Shown here one piece after another: positions 8,685 through 17,525 of a stretch of 64,000 nt of DNA. Source of the DNA: Ruegeria halocynthiae (GTDB taxonomy: Bacteria; Pseudomonadota; Alphaproteobacteria; Rhodobacterales; Rhodobacteraceae); contig NZ_JQEZ01000001.1 in the NCBI RefSeq assembly GCF_000743705.1, forward strand, positions 302,070-366,069. Reading direction: 5' to 3'. The position numbers and the translations under genes are program-made. How positions within the stretch are numbered: the stretch's first letter is position 1; each line of letters starts with the position of its first letter. A model generated the notes under the pieces. It did not search any database. It was not told the origin of the DNA and worked only from the letters and a program-made list of their open reading frames with translations.

Positions 8685-9827
8685 ATGGATTTTGCAGCGA
8701 CCGAAGAACAGACCGCGATCTTCGATATGGCGTATGAATTCGGGCAGCAGCACATCGCCCCCTATGCCCGCCAATGGGAAACCGACGGCACCATACCCAA
8801 AGACCTTTGGCCACGTATCGGAGAGCTGGGCTTTGGCGGGCTCTACGTGCCCGAAGACAGTGGCGGATCGGGCCTGACCCGTCTGGACGCCACGCTGGTG
8901 TTCGAGGCGCTGTCGATGGCCTGCCCTTCGGTTGCGGCCTTTCTGTCGATCCACAACATGTGCGCCAAGATGCTGGACAGTTTCGCCAGTGATGCGCTGA
9001 AATCCCGCATCATGCCCGACGTGCTGAGCCTGAAAACCGTGCTGAGCTATTGCCTGACCGAACCCGGATCAGGCTCGGACGCGGCGGCGTTGAAAACCCG
9101 CGCTGAACGTACGAACGAAGGGTACACGCTGAACGGAACCAAGGCGTTCATCTCGGGCGGCGGCTATTCGGACGCCTATGTCTGCATGGTTCGAACCGGT
9201 CCGGACGGCCCCAAAGGCATTTCGACCGTCTATGTCGAGGATGGAACACCCGGCCTCAGCTTTGGCGCGCTGGAACAAAAGATGGGCTGGAAAAGTCAGC
9301 CGACCGCGCAGGTCCAGTTCGACGATTGCAAGATTCCCGCCGACAATCTTGTGGGGATCGAAGGTGACGGTTTCAAATATGCGATGATGGGTCTGGACGG
9401 TGGGCGGTTGAACATTGCGTCCTGCTCGCTGGGTGCGGCGCAGGCCGGTTTGGACATGACCTTGCAATACATGTCCGAACGTCAGGCATTCGGGCAGTCC
9501 ATTGATCAGTTTCAGGCCCTGCAATTCCGGCTGGCAGACATGGAGATCGAGCTTCAGGCCGCCAGAACCTTTCTGCGTCAGGCCGCGTGGAAACTGGATC
9601 AAGGCGCACCTGACGCCACCAAATTCTGCGCTATGGCCAAGAAATTCGTGACCGAGACCGGATCGAAAGTCGTCGATCAATGCCTGCAATTGCATGGCGG
9701 ATATGGCTATCTGGCCGATTACGGAATTGAAAAGCTTGTTCGTGACCTGCGCGTGCATCAGATATTGGAAGGCACCAACGAAATCATGCGCGTGATCGTT
9801 GCGCGCCAGATGCTTGCCCGTCACTGA
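8685..9827 (+). CDS. Acyl-CoA dehydrogenase, probable isobutyryl-CoA dehydrogenase
   Basis: A full-length 380-residue FAD-dependent acyl-CoA dehydrogenase. It shows YCLTEPGSGSDAAALKT (FAD/substrate region), FISGGGYSDAYVCMV, the arginine block ERQAFGQSIDQFQ, and the catalytic Glu in ILEGTNEIMRVI near the C-terminus. It is followed after 7 bp by a hydroxyisobutyryl-CoA hydrolase gene and then mmsB. This context and its resemblance to ACAD8 make isobutyryl-CoA to methacrylyl-CoA the most likely reaction (inference). GGAGG lies just before the ATG. The enoyl-CoA hydratase that should follow in the pathway is not in the window. Confidence 0.93.
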   Translation: MDFAATEEQTAIFDMAYEFGQQHIAPYARQWETDGTIPKDLWPRIGELGFGGLYVPEDSGGSGLTRLDATLVFEALSMACPSVAAFLSIHNMCAKMLDSFASDALKSRIMPDVLSLKTVLSYCLTEPGSGSDAAALKTRAERTNEGYTLNGTKAFISGGGYSDAYVCMVRTGPDGPKGISTVYVEDGTPGLSFGALEQKMGWKSQPTAQVQFDDCKIPADNLVGIEGDGFKYAMMGLDGGRLNIASCSLGAAQAGLDMTLQYMSERQAFGQSIDQFQALQFRLADMEIELQAARTFLRQAAWKLDQGAPDATKFCAMAKKFVTETGSKVVDQCLQLHGGYGYLADYGIEKLVRDLRVHQILEGTNEIMRVIVARQMLARH

Positions 9828-9834
9828 GGATCAA

Positions 9835-10869
9835 ATGCCAGACATCGACATCCGCACCACAGGCCGCGCCGGGCGCATCACATTGTCCCGGCCCAAAGCT
9901 CTCAATGCCATGAGCTACGACATGTGCATGGCCATCGACACCGCCCTGCGCAATTGGCGCGAGGACGACGCGATTGATCTGATCGTCATTGACGCCGAAG
10001 GTGACAAAGCCTTTTGCGCAGGTGGCGACATCGCCGACCTATATGCGTCCGGGATCAAAAAAGACTTTGATTACGGACGCAAATTTTGGCGCGACGAATA
10101 CCGGTTGAATGCGCTGATCTTTGAGTACCCCAAACCCGTGGTCAGTTTTCTGCAGGGTTTCACGATGGGCGGCGGTGTTGGCATCGGTTGCCACGGCAGC
10201 CATCGCATCGTTGGCGAAAGCTCGAAAATCGCGCTGCCTGAATGTTCGATCGGGTTGATCCCCGATATTGGCAGCTCTCTCATGCTTGCCCTCGCCCCGG
10301 GCCGACTGGGGGAATATCTGGGCACCACCGGCCACCGCATGGACGCGGCAGACGCCATCTATGCCGGATTCGCGGATCTCTACATCCCTATCGCCCAATG
10401 GCCCGACCTGATCGAAATGCTTGAGGCATCGGGCGACGCCGGGTTGTTAGCGGATCACGCACAGACACCGCCGGACAGCAAGCTGCAACAGCTACAGCCC
10501 GAGATTGACGTGACTTTCGATGGTGAAACTCTGGGTGACATTCTGACCAATCTACGCCATCGCGATACACTGCCCGACGCGCTGTCCAACATGGGACGGA
10601 ACGCGCCGTTGTCGATGGGCTGCACCGTCGAATTGCTGCACCGCCTGCGAGGAGAGAACCTGACCCTGCGAAAGGCGCTGGATCTTGAATACAGGTTCAC
10701 CTTCCGCGCCATGGAGCACGGTGATTTTCTTGAAGGCATTCGCGCCCAGATCATCGACAAGGATCGCAATCCGAACTGGCAGTTTCAGGATCAAATTGTG
10801 CCCGCTGTAGCCGTTTCAAAGATGCTGCAACCTTTGGGCCCCGATACACTGACATTTGAGGAGGATTGA
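9835..10869 (+). CDS. 3-hydroxyisobutyryl-CoA hydrolase (enoyl-CoA hydratase/isomerase superfamily)
   Basis: At 344 residues this is longer than ordinary enoyl-CoA hydratases (about 260) and matches the HIBCH branch, which releases 3-hydroxyisobutyrate from its CoA ester. The oxyanion-hole region AFCAGGDIADLY and GFTMGGGVGIG are present, and ECSIGLIPDIGSS holds the Glu and Asp expected for HIBCH-like catalysis. The ATG at 9835 has GAGGA 4 nt upstream. It sits 7 bp after the acyl-CoA dehydrogenase gene and 3 bp before mmsB, so translation is probably coupled. Confidence 0.9.
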   Translation: MPDIDIRTTGRAGRITLSRPKALNAMSYDMCMAIDTALRNWREDDAIDLIVIDAEGDKAFCAGGDIADLYASGIKKDFDYGRKFWRDEYRLNALIFEYPKPVVSFLQGFTMGGGVGIGCHGSHRIVGESSKIALPECSIGLIPDIGSSLMLALAPGRLGEYLGTTGHRMDAADAIYAGFADLYIPIAQWPDLIEMLEASGDAGLLADHAQTPPDSKLQQLQPEIDVTFDGETLGDILTNLRHRDTLPDALSNMGRNAPLSMGCTVELLHRLRGENLTLRKALDLEYRFTFRAMEHGDFLEGIRAQIIDKDRNPNWQFQDQIVPAVAVSKMLQPLGPDTLTFEED

Positions 10870-10872
10870 GGA

Positions 10873-11745
10873 ATGAAAATCGGTTTTATCGGCCTGGGCA
10901 ACATGGGCAATCCGATGGCGGCCAATCTTGCCAAGGCCGGGCACGAGGTGACGGGTTTCGACATGGCAGATGTCTCGGTTCCCGGCGTATCCATGGCAGA
11001 GACTGGCGCGCAAGCGGCAACAGATGCCGAGATCGTCATAACCATGCTGCCAAACGGCCAAATTCTGCGCGCAGTCGCGGATGAAATCATTCCGGCGATG
11101 CAGGCGGGCGCGGTATGGATCGACTGTTCGACCGTAGATGTCGACAGCGCTCGTGCCGTTGCGGATCAGGCAAAGGGTGCTGGCGTTCTTGCGGTGGACG
11201 CGCCGGTATCCGGGGGTATCGGCGGTGCGTCGGCCGGTACGTTGACCTTCATGGCAGGCGGAACCGACGCCGCGTTTGCCAAGGCAACCTCGCTGTTCGA
11301 CATCATGGGGCAAAAAGCCGTCCATTGCGGCGAAGCAGGCGCGGGTCAGGCTGCCAAAATCTGCAACAACATGATCCTGGGCGTCACGATGATCGCAACG
11401 TGTGAAGCTTTTGCTTTGGCCGACAAACTTGGGTTGGACCGGCAAAAGATGTTCGATGTTGTCAGCACATCCTCGGGCTATAGCTGGACGATGAACGCCT
11501 ATTGCCCTGCGCCGGGTGTTGGGCCGCAAAGCCCGGCCGACAATGACTATACGCCCGGGTTTGCCGCCGAACTGATGCTGAAGGACTTGCGTCTTAGCCA
11601 GCAGGCAGCCGAAAGTTCGGACGCGGATACGCCCATGGGGCAAGCCGCAACCGCGCTGTATGAACAATTTGTCGAAGCCGAAGGCGGACTGGGCATGGAT
11701 TTCTCGGCGATGCTGCCACGGTTCGAAAAACGCGGCCGGAGTTAG
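10873..11745 (+). CDS. mmsB: 3-hydroxyisobutyrate dehydrogenase
   Basis: A 290-residue NAD-dependent beta-hydroxyacid dehydrogenase oxidising 3-hydroxyisobutyrate to methylmalonate semialdehyde, the substrate of MmsA. The N-terminal Rossmann motif is IGFIGLGNMGNPM, the substrate-binding motif DAPVSGG lies at 109-115, and catalytic Lys162 is in GQAAKICNNM. It is the last gene of the three-gene run. The ribosome binding site GAGGATTGAGG overlaps the end of the preceding gene. Confidence 0.96.
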   Translation: MKIGFIGLGNMGNPMAANLAKAGHEVTGFDMADVSVPGVSMAETGAQAATDAEIVITMLPNGQILRAVADEIIPAMQAGAVWIDCSTVDVDSARAVADQAKGAGVLAVDAPVSGGIGGASAGTLTFMAGGTDAAFAKATSLFDIMGQKAVHCGEAGAGQAAKICNNMILGVTMIATCEAFALADKLGLDRQKMFDVVSTSSGYSWTMNAYCPAPGVGPQSPADNDYTPGFAAELMLKDLRLSQQAAESSDADTPMGQAATALYEQFVEAEGGLGMDFSAMLPRFEKRGRS

Positions 11746-11747
11746 AG

Positions 11748-11813
11748 TTTTTCCGGCGGGAACACGCCCAGAGTCAGGCCATTAGGCTGCGCACTCTTTC
11801 TCAAGCCGGAAAA
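11748..11813. repeat. Widely spaced inverted repeat after mmsB
   Basis: TTTTCCGGC and GCCGGAAAA form 9-bp arms separated by roughly 47 bp, between mmsB and the next gene. It may form the 3' end structure of the mmsB transcript. There is no clean T-run after a compact stem, so this is not a classical terminator. Confidence 0.35.
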
Positions 11814-11854
11814 GATGTGTCAGGTGACGTTCCAGACTTCTACAGGAGCTTGTC

Positions 11855-12235
11855 ATGAAACGCCTGACCATTGCCTTCTTAGTTGCAGGGCTTTCGCTGA
11901 GCCCTGCTGTAACCTTGGCCGGTAACGGAAAAGGCAAGAAAAAGACCTCGGTGAAAATTGAACGGGTTGCGCCGACAAACGTCAACAAGATTGGCCACTG
12001 CCCGCCCGGGCTGGCCAAGAAGGCTGTGCCCTGCGTTCCACCGGGGCAAGTCAAAAAGCTGTACCGAACGGGGGACCGGATTGATCGGGATTACATCCGT
12101 ATCAACGATCCATACCGATACGGATTGAACCGCGGCGGCAACTATGTGCGCGCCGGAGGTTATGTCTACAGGATCGACCCCGACACGCGAAAAGTTCTGA
12201 ACCTAATCGGTGCCGTGGTCGATATCCTCTACTGA
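11855..12235 (+). CDS. Exported small basic protein, RcnB-like
   Basis: A 126-residue protein with a signal peptide (MKRLTIAFLVAGLSLSPAV, cleavage near TLA-G), then a lysine-rich stretch (GNGKGKKK), a CPPGLAKK...CVPPGQ segment and a C-terminal YVYRIDPDTRKVLNLIGA. The last block resembles the C-terminus of RcnB-type periplasmic proteins. Function is not established. AGGAG lies about 8 nt upstream of the ATG. Its stop is 14 bp from the uvrA stop (convergent). Confidence 0.82.
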   Translation: MKRLTIAFLVAGLSLSPAVTLAGNGKGKKKTSVKIERVAPTNVNKIGHCPPGLAKKAVPCVPPGQVKKLYRTGDRIDRDYIRINDPYRYGLNRGGNYVRAGGYVYRIDPDTRKVLNLIGAVVDILY

Positions 12236-12249
12236 TCCGCAAATTCACG

Positions 12250-15108
12250 CTATTCGGCAGCAACTCGTTTCGGGTTCAACATCGGTTTCAGATAGTGTCC
12301 AGTATGGCTGCTAACGCAATCGGCCACCTTTTCCGGCGTACCTTCCGCCACAATCTGGCCGCCGCCATCACCGCCTTCGGGGCCGATATCAATGATGTGA
12401 TCGGCGGTTTTCACCACGTCCAGATTGTGTTCGATCACGACAACGGTGTTTCCCTGATCCACCAGTTCGTGCAGCACTTCCAGCAACTTACGGACGTCTT
12501 CAAAGTGCAGACCGGTCGTGGGTTCATCCAGAATATACAACGTGCGCCCGGTCGAGCGTTTGGACAGCTCTTTCGACAGCTTCACGCGCTGCGCCTCGCC
12601 GCCTGAAAGGGTCGTCGCCTGCTGACCGACCTTGATATAACCCAGACCAACCCGTGCCAGCGCATCCATCTTGTCGCGGATCGACGGCACCGCCTTAAAG
12701 AACTCCTGTGCATCTTCTACAGTCATATCAAGGACATCGGCAATGGACTTACCCTTGAACCTGATCTCAAGCGTCTCGCGGTTGTAGCGCGCGCCCTTGC
12801 AGGTTTCACAGGTGACATAGACGTCGGGCAAAAAGTGCATTTCGATCTTGATGACACCGTCACCCTGACAGGCCTCGCACCGGCCGCCTTTGACGTTGAA
12901 ACTGAACCGTCCGGGTTTATACCCGCGCGCCTTGGCTTCCGGCAGGCCAGCGAACCAGTCGCGGATCGGGGTGAAAGCCCCGGTGTAAGTCGCTGGATTC
13001 GAACGCGGAGTCCGGCCGATGGGGCGTTGATCAATATCAATCACCTTGTCCAGGTGTTCCAACCCTTTGATCGTTTCACAAGGTGCAGGCGTCTGACGCG
13101 CGCCGTTCAACCGCATGGAGGCGGTTTTGAACAGGGTTTCAATCGTCAGCGTCGATTTACCGCCGCCCGACACACCCGTCACGCAAACGAATTTGCCCAA
13201 GGGGAAATTGGCCGTGACCGATTTCAGGTTGTTGCCAGTCGCCTTGACCACCGAAACCTTCTTTTTGTTACCCTTGCGCCGCTTTGCCGGCACGGCAATT
13301 TCACGCGTTCCCGACAGGTATTGCCCCGTCAATGATGCCGCATCCGCCGCGATCTGGTCAGGTGTCCCCTGGCTGACCACCTGCCCGCCATGCACACCGG
13401 CCCCCGGACCAATGTCAAAGACGTAATCCGCCTCGCGGATGGCTTCTTCGTCGTGCTCGACGACAATCACCGTATTGCCCTGATCACGCAAGTTTTTCAG
13501 CGTTCCCAGCAAGCGGTCGTTATCGCGCTGATGCAACCCGATCGACGGTTCGTCCAAAACGTACAATACACCCGTCAGACCAGATCCGATCTGGCTGGCC
13601 AGCCGGATACGCTGGCTTTCACCGCCAGACAGTGTTCCACTTGAACGTGACAGCGTAAGATATTCCAACCCCACGTTATTCAGAAACCCTAGACGTTCGC
13701 GAATTTCCTTAAGAATGGCGCGGGCGATCTCATTCTTTTGGGCAGTCAGTTGGCTTGGCGCGGTGTCGATCCACGCCAAAGCCTCTTTGATCGACATCTG
13801 CACAAGCTGCCCGACATGCATCTTGGCAATCTTGACGGCCAAGGCTTCGGGACGCAGCCGGTATCCGTTACAGGCACCGCAGGGGCGGTTGTTCTGATAC
13901 CGCTCGAACTCTTCCCGTATCCAGGCGCTGTCGGTTTCGCGATAGCGGCGTTCCATATTGGGAATCACGCCTTCGAAACTGCGGGTAACCTGATAGACGC
14001 GCCCACCTTCGTCGTAGCGGAATAGAATTTCTTCATCCCCTGAGCCGCGCAGAAACACTTGTTGAATCTTCTCAGGGATATCTTTCCAAGGCGTGTTCTT
14101 GTCGAACTCGTAATGCCGGGCGATGGATTCAATGGTCTGCAGAAAGTAGGGCGACTTACCTTTGCGCCACGGGGCCAGCGCGCCGTCGTACAGTTTTAGC
14201 GTCTGATCCGGGACCACCAGGCGTTCGTCAAAGAACAGCTCAACACCCAGGCCATCGCAGTCCGGGCACGCACCGAAAGGCGCGTTGAACGAGAACAACC
14301 TGGGCTCGATCTCAGGGATCGTGAAACCGCTGACCGGACAGGCGAAGTTTTCGCTGAACGTAATCCGCTCAGCATCACCTTCGCGGGGTGCTGTTTCCAG
14401 AATCGCGATTCCGTCGGCCAGATCCAGCGCCGTGCGCAAACTGTCCGCCAACCGTGTTTCCATTCCTTCGCGCACGACCAGACGGTCTACGACCACGTCG
14501 ATGTCGTGGCGGTACTTCTTGTCCAGCGTGGGCGGTTCGTCGAGTTCATAGAACTCTCCGTCCACTTTGACCCGCTGAAAGCCCTGCTTGCGCAGTTCCA
14601 AGAATTCCTTTTTGTATTCCCCCTTGCGATCTCGCACGATGGGGGCCAGCAGATAGCCACGGGTGCCCTCCTCCATCATCATGATGCGGTCAACCATGTC
14701 CTGCACCTGCTGTGCCTCAATGGGTTGACCTGTGGCTGGGCTATATGGCGTTCCCGCACGGGCAAACAAAAGACGCAGATAGTCGTAGATTTCAGTGACA
14801 GTGCCAACTGTCGAGCGCGGGTTTTTGGACGTGGTCTTCTGTTCGATCGAAATCGCCGGAGACAGGCCGCTGATGTGATCCACATCCGGCTTTTCCATCA
14901 TGTCCAGAAACTGCCGCGCATAGGCCGAAAGGCTTTCGACATAACGGCGCTGACCTTCGGCATAGATCGTGTCGAAAGCCAATGAGGACTTGCCCGACCC
15001 CGACAATCCGGTGATCACCACCAGCTGATCGCGCGGAATATCCACATCAATGCCTTTGAGGTTATGCTCGCGCGCGCCGCGCACCTCGATATTCTTAAGC
15101 TCAGCCAT
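12250..15108 (-). CDS. uvrA: Excinuclease ABC subunit A
   Basis: A 952-residue damage-recognition ATPase of nucleotide excision repair. It has two ABC modules: Walker [14 protein letters not shown] near residue 31 and [13 protein letters not shown] in the second half, with signatures LSGGESQRI and LSGGEAQRV. Zinc-binding Cys pairs occur at CPVSGF...CPDC and CEACQGDG...CETCKG. I chose the ATG at 15108, giving [20 protein letters not shown], the usual N-terminus; the frame extends spuriously to 15213. A LexA-type box lies 69 bp upstream of the start. Confidence 0.98.
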   Translation of the reverse strand: MAELKNIEVRGAREHNLKGIDVDIPRDQLVVITGLSGSGKSSLAFDTIYAEGQRRYVESLSAYARQFLDMMEKPDVDHISGLSPAISIEQKTTSKNPRSTVGTVTEIYDYLRLLFARAGTPYSPATGQPIEAQQVQDMVDRIMMMEEGTRGYLLAPIVRDRKGEYKKEFLELRKQGFQRVKVDGEFYELDEPPTLDKKYRHDIDVVVDRLVVREGMETRLADSLRTALDLADGIAILETAPREGDAERITFSENFACPVSGFTIPEIEPRLFSFNAPFGACPDCDGLGVELFFDERLVVPDQTLKLYDGALAPWRKGKSPYFLQTIESIARHYEFDKNTPWKDIPEKIQQVFLRGSGDEEILFRYDEGGRVYQVTRSFEGVIPNMERRYRETDSAWIREEFERYQNNRPCGACNGYRLRPEALAVKIAKMHVGQLVQMSIKEALAWIDTAPSQLTAQKNEIARAILKEIRERLGFLNNVGLEYLTLSRSSGTLSGGESQRIRLASQIGSGLTGVLYVLDEPSIGLHQRDNDRLLGTLKNLRDQGNTVIVVEHDEEAIREADYVFDIGPGAGVHGGQVVSQGTPDQIAADAASLTGQYLSGTREIAVPAKRRKGNKKKVSVVKATGNNLKSVTANFPLGKFVCVTGVSGGGKSTLTIETLFKTASMRLNGARQTPAPCETIKGLEHLDKVIDIDQRPIGRTPRSNPATYTGAFTPIRDWFAGLPEAKARGYKPGRFSFNVKGGRCEACQGDGVIKIEMHFLPDVYVTCETCKGARYNRETLEIRFKGKSIADVLDMTVEDAQEFFKAVPSIRDKMDALARVGLGYIKVGQQATTLSGGEAQRVKLSKELSKRSTGRTLYILDEPTTGLHFEDVRKLLEVLHELVDQGNTVVVIEHNLDVVKTADHIIDIGPEGGDGGGQIVAEGTPEKVADCVSSHTGHYLKPMLNPKRVAAE

Positions 15109-15176
15109 TTTCGGCCCCCAACACACAAGTGTCCTAGAAATAGGCGAGCGGCACCGAGTCTCCAACAGAAAAGTTA

Positions 15177-15191
15177 GAACAAAGTGAGAAC
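15177..15191 (-). promoter_or_regulatory. SOS (LexA) box upstream of uvrA
   Basis: GAAC-AAAGTGA-GAAC matches exactly the alphaproteobacterial LexA operator (direct repeat GTTC-N7-GTTC, or GAAC-N7-GAAC on the other strand). It lies 69 bp upstream of the uvrA start codon, a classical SOS gene. Confidence 0.82.
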
Positions 15192-15284
15192 TGCCGTTTT
15201 TTTGCCAATTCAACCCGACCCAACGCCTGATATAGGCGGTGGTCCCCTGAAGGGGAAGTTTTAGTATTCGTGAAACAAGGAAAA

Positions 15285-15361
15285 TGGCGCGGTTGACGGG
15301 GCTCGAACCCGCGACCCCCGGCGTGACAGGCCGGTACTCTAACCATCTGAGCTACAACCGC
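15285..15361 (-). tRNA. tRNA-Asp (GTC), copy 1
   Basis: A 77-nt cloverleaf: acceptor GCGGTTG/CAACCGC, D-arm GCTC...GAGT, anticodon stem CCGGC/GCCGG with loop CTGTCAC (anticodon GTC), and T-loop GGTTCGAGC. The CCA end is encoded. Confidence 0.97.
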
Positions 15362-15413
15362 GCATTTAGGGTCTATGTCCGATCCATTAACCCGGATCAA
15401 AGGCTGGCAGCGA

Positions 15414-15490
15414 TGGCGCGGTTGACGGGACTCGAACCCGCGACCCCCGGCGTGACAGGCCGGTACTCTAACCAACTGAGCTACAACCGC
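15414..15490 (-). tRNA. tRNA-Asp (GTC), copy 2
   Basis: A second 77-nt tRNA-Asp with encoded CCA, 52 bp upstream of copy 1 in the direction of transcription. It differs from copy 1 at about two bases (one in the D-loop, one in the T-arm). The pair is probably transcribed together. Confidence 0.97.
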
Positions 15491-15702
15491 CCGCTGCCCG
15501 TTCATTGCTGAACGTTGGGGTGTATTATGGCCACGCCCGGACATCGTCAAGCGGCGTTTTGAAGTTTTTTCAAAGAACATGATTTTTTCAGGCGCGATGA
15601 GCGTTCAGAACCTGCCACCGGCAAGATTTTTCTGCGCGAAACACATTTCAGATTCCTGTACTCTTGCGAACCAGAGAAAGTCGCTGTAATAGCACGGCCT
15701 AC

Positions 15703-15777
15703 GGGTGATTAGCTCAGTGGTAGAGCGCTTCGTTCACATCGAAGATGTCAGGAGTTCAAATCTCTTATCACCCACCA
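15703..15777 (+). tRNA. tRNA-Val (CAC)
   Basis: A 75-nt cloverleaf: acceptor GGGTGAT/ATCACCC, D-arm GCTC...GAGC, anticodon stem CTTCG/CGAAG with loop TTCACAT (anticodon CAC), discriminator A and encoded CCA. It is divergent from the tRNA-Asp pair. Confidence 0.96.
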
Positions 15778-15906
15778 TTCCCCCTTTCGCCAGCGTAAAA
15801 CAATCTGTCTCTATCGCTGACAAGTGCTTGTCAGAAAACAATCTTACTGCGTATCCTTTCGCGTACTGCCGTGTGATCAATCGGCGATGGCGGACGGAGT
15901 TGACTC

Positions 15907-17493
15907 GTGGCCAGATTGAAACGGGATATCGGCCTGGTCGGGCTTACCTTCATCTCGGTCGGGGGCATCATCGGGTCCGGCTGGCTGTTTGGGCCGCTTC
16001 TGGCGGTGCAACACGCGGGGCCAGCGGCAATTCTGTCGTGGATCATCGGCGCAGTGGCCATGTTCATTCTGGCGATCACATTTGCCGAGATTTCGGCCAT
16101 GCTGCCAATACCGGGTGGCATCGCGCGGGTGCCGCAGTTTTCACATGGCAATATCGTGTCGATGGCGATGGGGTGGACGGCCTGGATCGGCTATAACACC
16201 ACCGCCCCGATCGAGGTCGAGGCGATGCTTAAATACCTTGCGCCCTATGCCTCGTGGCTGCACGCGGCCGAGACCGGCGACCTGACCGGCGCAGGCATTG
16301 CCGTTGCGCTGATCCTCATGCTGCTGTTCGTTGCGGTCAATGCGTTGGGCGTCAAGTTTTTCACGCAGGTGAACGCGACACTGACATGGGCGAAAATCGC
16401 AATTCCTATCATTCTGACGGTCCTGCTGATTGCCAGCCGGTTTGACACCCAGAACTTTACCCACCCGGATGGCTTTGCGCCCTATGGGTTGCAAGGCATC
16501 CTGGCCGCAGTTTCGACCGGAGGGGTGATCTTTTCCTTTATCGGGTTTCGCCACGTGGTCGACATGGCCGGCGAGGTCCGCAATCCCAAATTCGCCATCC
16601 CCGCCGCGCTGGTCCTGTCGATCGTGTTATGCGCCGCCATCTACCTGGGCCTGCAGATCGCCTTTATCGGGGCGTTGGAGCCCGACATGGTCAAAGGCGG
16701 CTGGCATGCCCTCAGCTTTGGCGCTCAGGGCCCGTTGGACGGCGTCATAATCTCGGTTGGGTTGGTCTGGTTTCTGAGTGTCCTGAACATTGGATCGGTG
16801 ATTGGCCCATTCGGCAATGGGCTTGTTGCGACCGGATCAAACGCGCGGATCGCCATGGCCTTGTCGAAAAACGGGTTTCTGCCAGAACGATTGAGGGTTT
16901 TGTCCTCATTCGGCGTTCCGCTTTGGGCTCTGGCGCTGAATTTCCTAATCGGAATCCTGTTTCTGTTGACGGTTCCTTTCACCACGGTCATTGCACTGAA
17001 TGGGGCCGCGATCGTGCTGTCATTTGCGGTTGGTCCCATCGCCGTTGTGTGCCTGCGCCATCTGATGCCGGATCACCCCCGATCCATCCGAATCCCCGCC
17101 GTGAAACTTGTTGCGGTTTCAGCCTTCGCCATCGCGACGTTGATCGTTTACTGGAGCGGCTGGGACACGGTCTGGCGTCTGGGCATCGCGCTGGTCATCG
17201 GGATGGTCCTTTTGCTTGTCCGGTTCCGCAATCGACTGGACGAGATGGACGTGACCGAGGCGCTGTGGCTGGCACCTTATTTTATCGGGATCGGGCTTTT
17301 GTCCTATCTTGGACAATTCGGAGATAGTGCGTTGAAGCAAATCCCATTCGGCTGGGATATCACGCTTTGCGTTCTGTTTTCGGCAGCGATCTTCGGCTTG
17401 GCGGTGCGTTCCGCCCTGCCCCGGGAAAAATTCCAGAAATACATCGCCGAAGAAGAGATTCTGGACCCGAAAAAACCCGTCATCGGGTTGTAA
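15907..17493 (+). CDS. APC-family amino acid permease
   Basis: A 528-residue, strongly hydrophobic protein with about twelve membrane segments. The first helix carries the APC signature ISVGGIIGSGWLFGP, where the GxG break binds the substrate amino group, followed by FAEISAMLPIPGGIARV. The substrate is not predictable. The start is GTG, with GGAG 7 nt upstream. It ends at a strong hairpin shared with convergent lon. Confidence 0.9.
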   Translation: MARLKRDIGLVGLTFISVGGIIGSGWLFGPLLAVQHAGPAAILSWIIGAVAMFILAITFAEISAMLPIPGGIARVPQFSHGNIVSMAMGWTAWIGYNTTAPIEVEAMLKYLAPYASWLHAAETGDLTGAGIAVALILMLLFVAVNALGVKFFTQVNATLTWAKIAIPIILTVLLIASRFDTQNFTHPDGFAPYGLQGILAAVSTGGVIFSFIGFRHVVDMAGEVRNPKFAIPAALVLSIVLCAAIYLGLQIAFIGALEPDMVKGGWHALSFGAQGPLDGVIISVGLVWFLSVLNIGSVIGPFGNGLVATGSNARIAMALSKNGFLPERLRVLSSFGVPLWALALNFLIGILFLLTVPFTTVIALNGAAIVLSFAVGPIAVVCLRHLMPDHPRSIRIPAVKLVAVSAFAIATLIVYWSGWDTVWRLGIALVIGMVLLLVRFRNRLDEMDVTEALWLAPYFIGIGLLSYLGQFGDSALKQIPFGWDITLCVLFSAAIFGLAVRSALPREKFQKYIAEEEILDPKKPVIGL

Positions 17494-17520
17494 AAAAGGC
17501 GGGGTTTCCCCCGCCTTTGG
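17494..17520. terminator. Bidirectional terminator between the APC permease gene and lon
   Basis: A 10-bp stem (AAAGGCGGGG pairing with CCCCGCCTTT) with a 4-nt loop. A-rich and T-rich flanks on either side let it serve both converging genes. Confidence 0.82.
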
Positions 17521-17525
17521 TAAGT

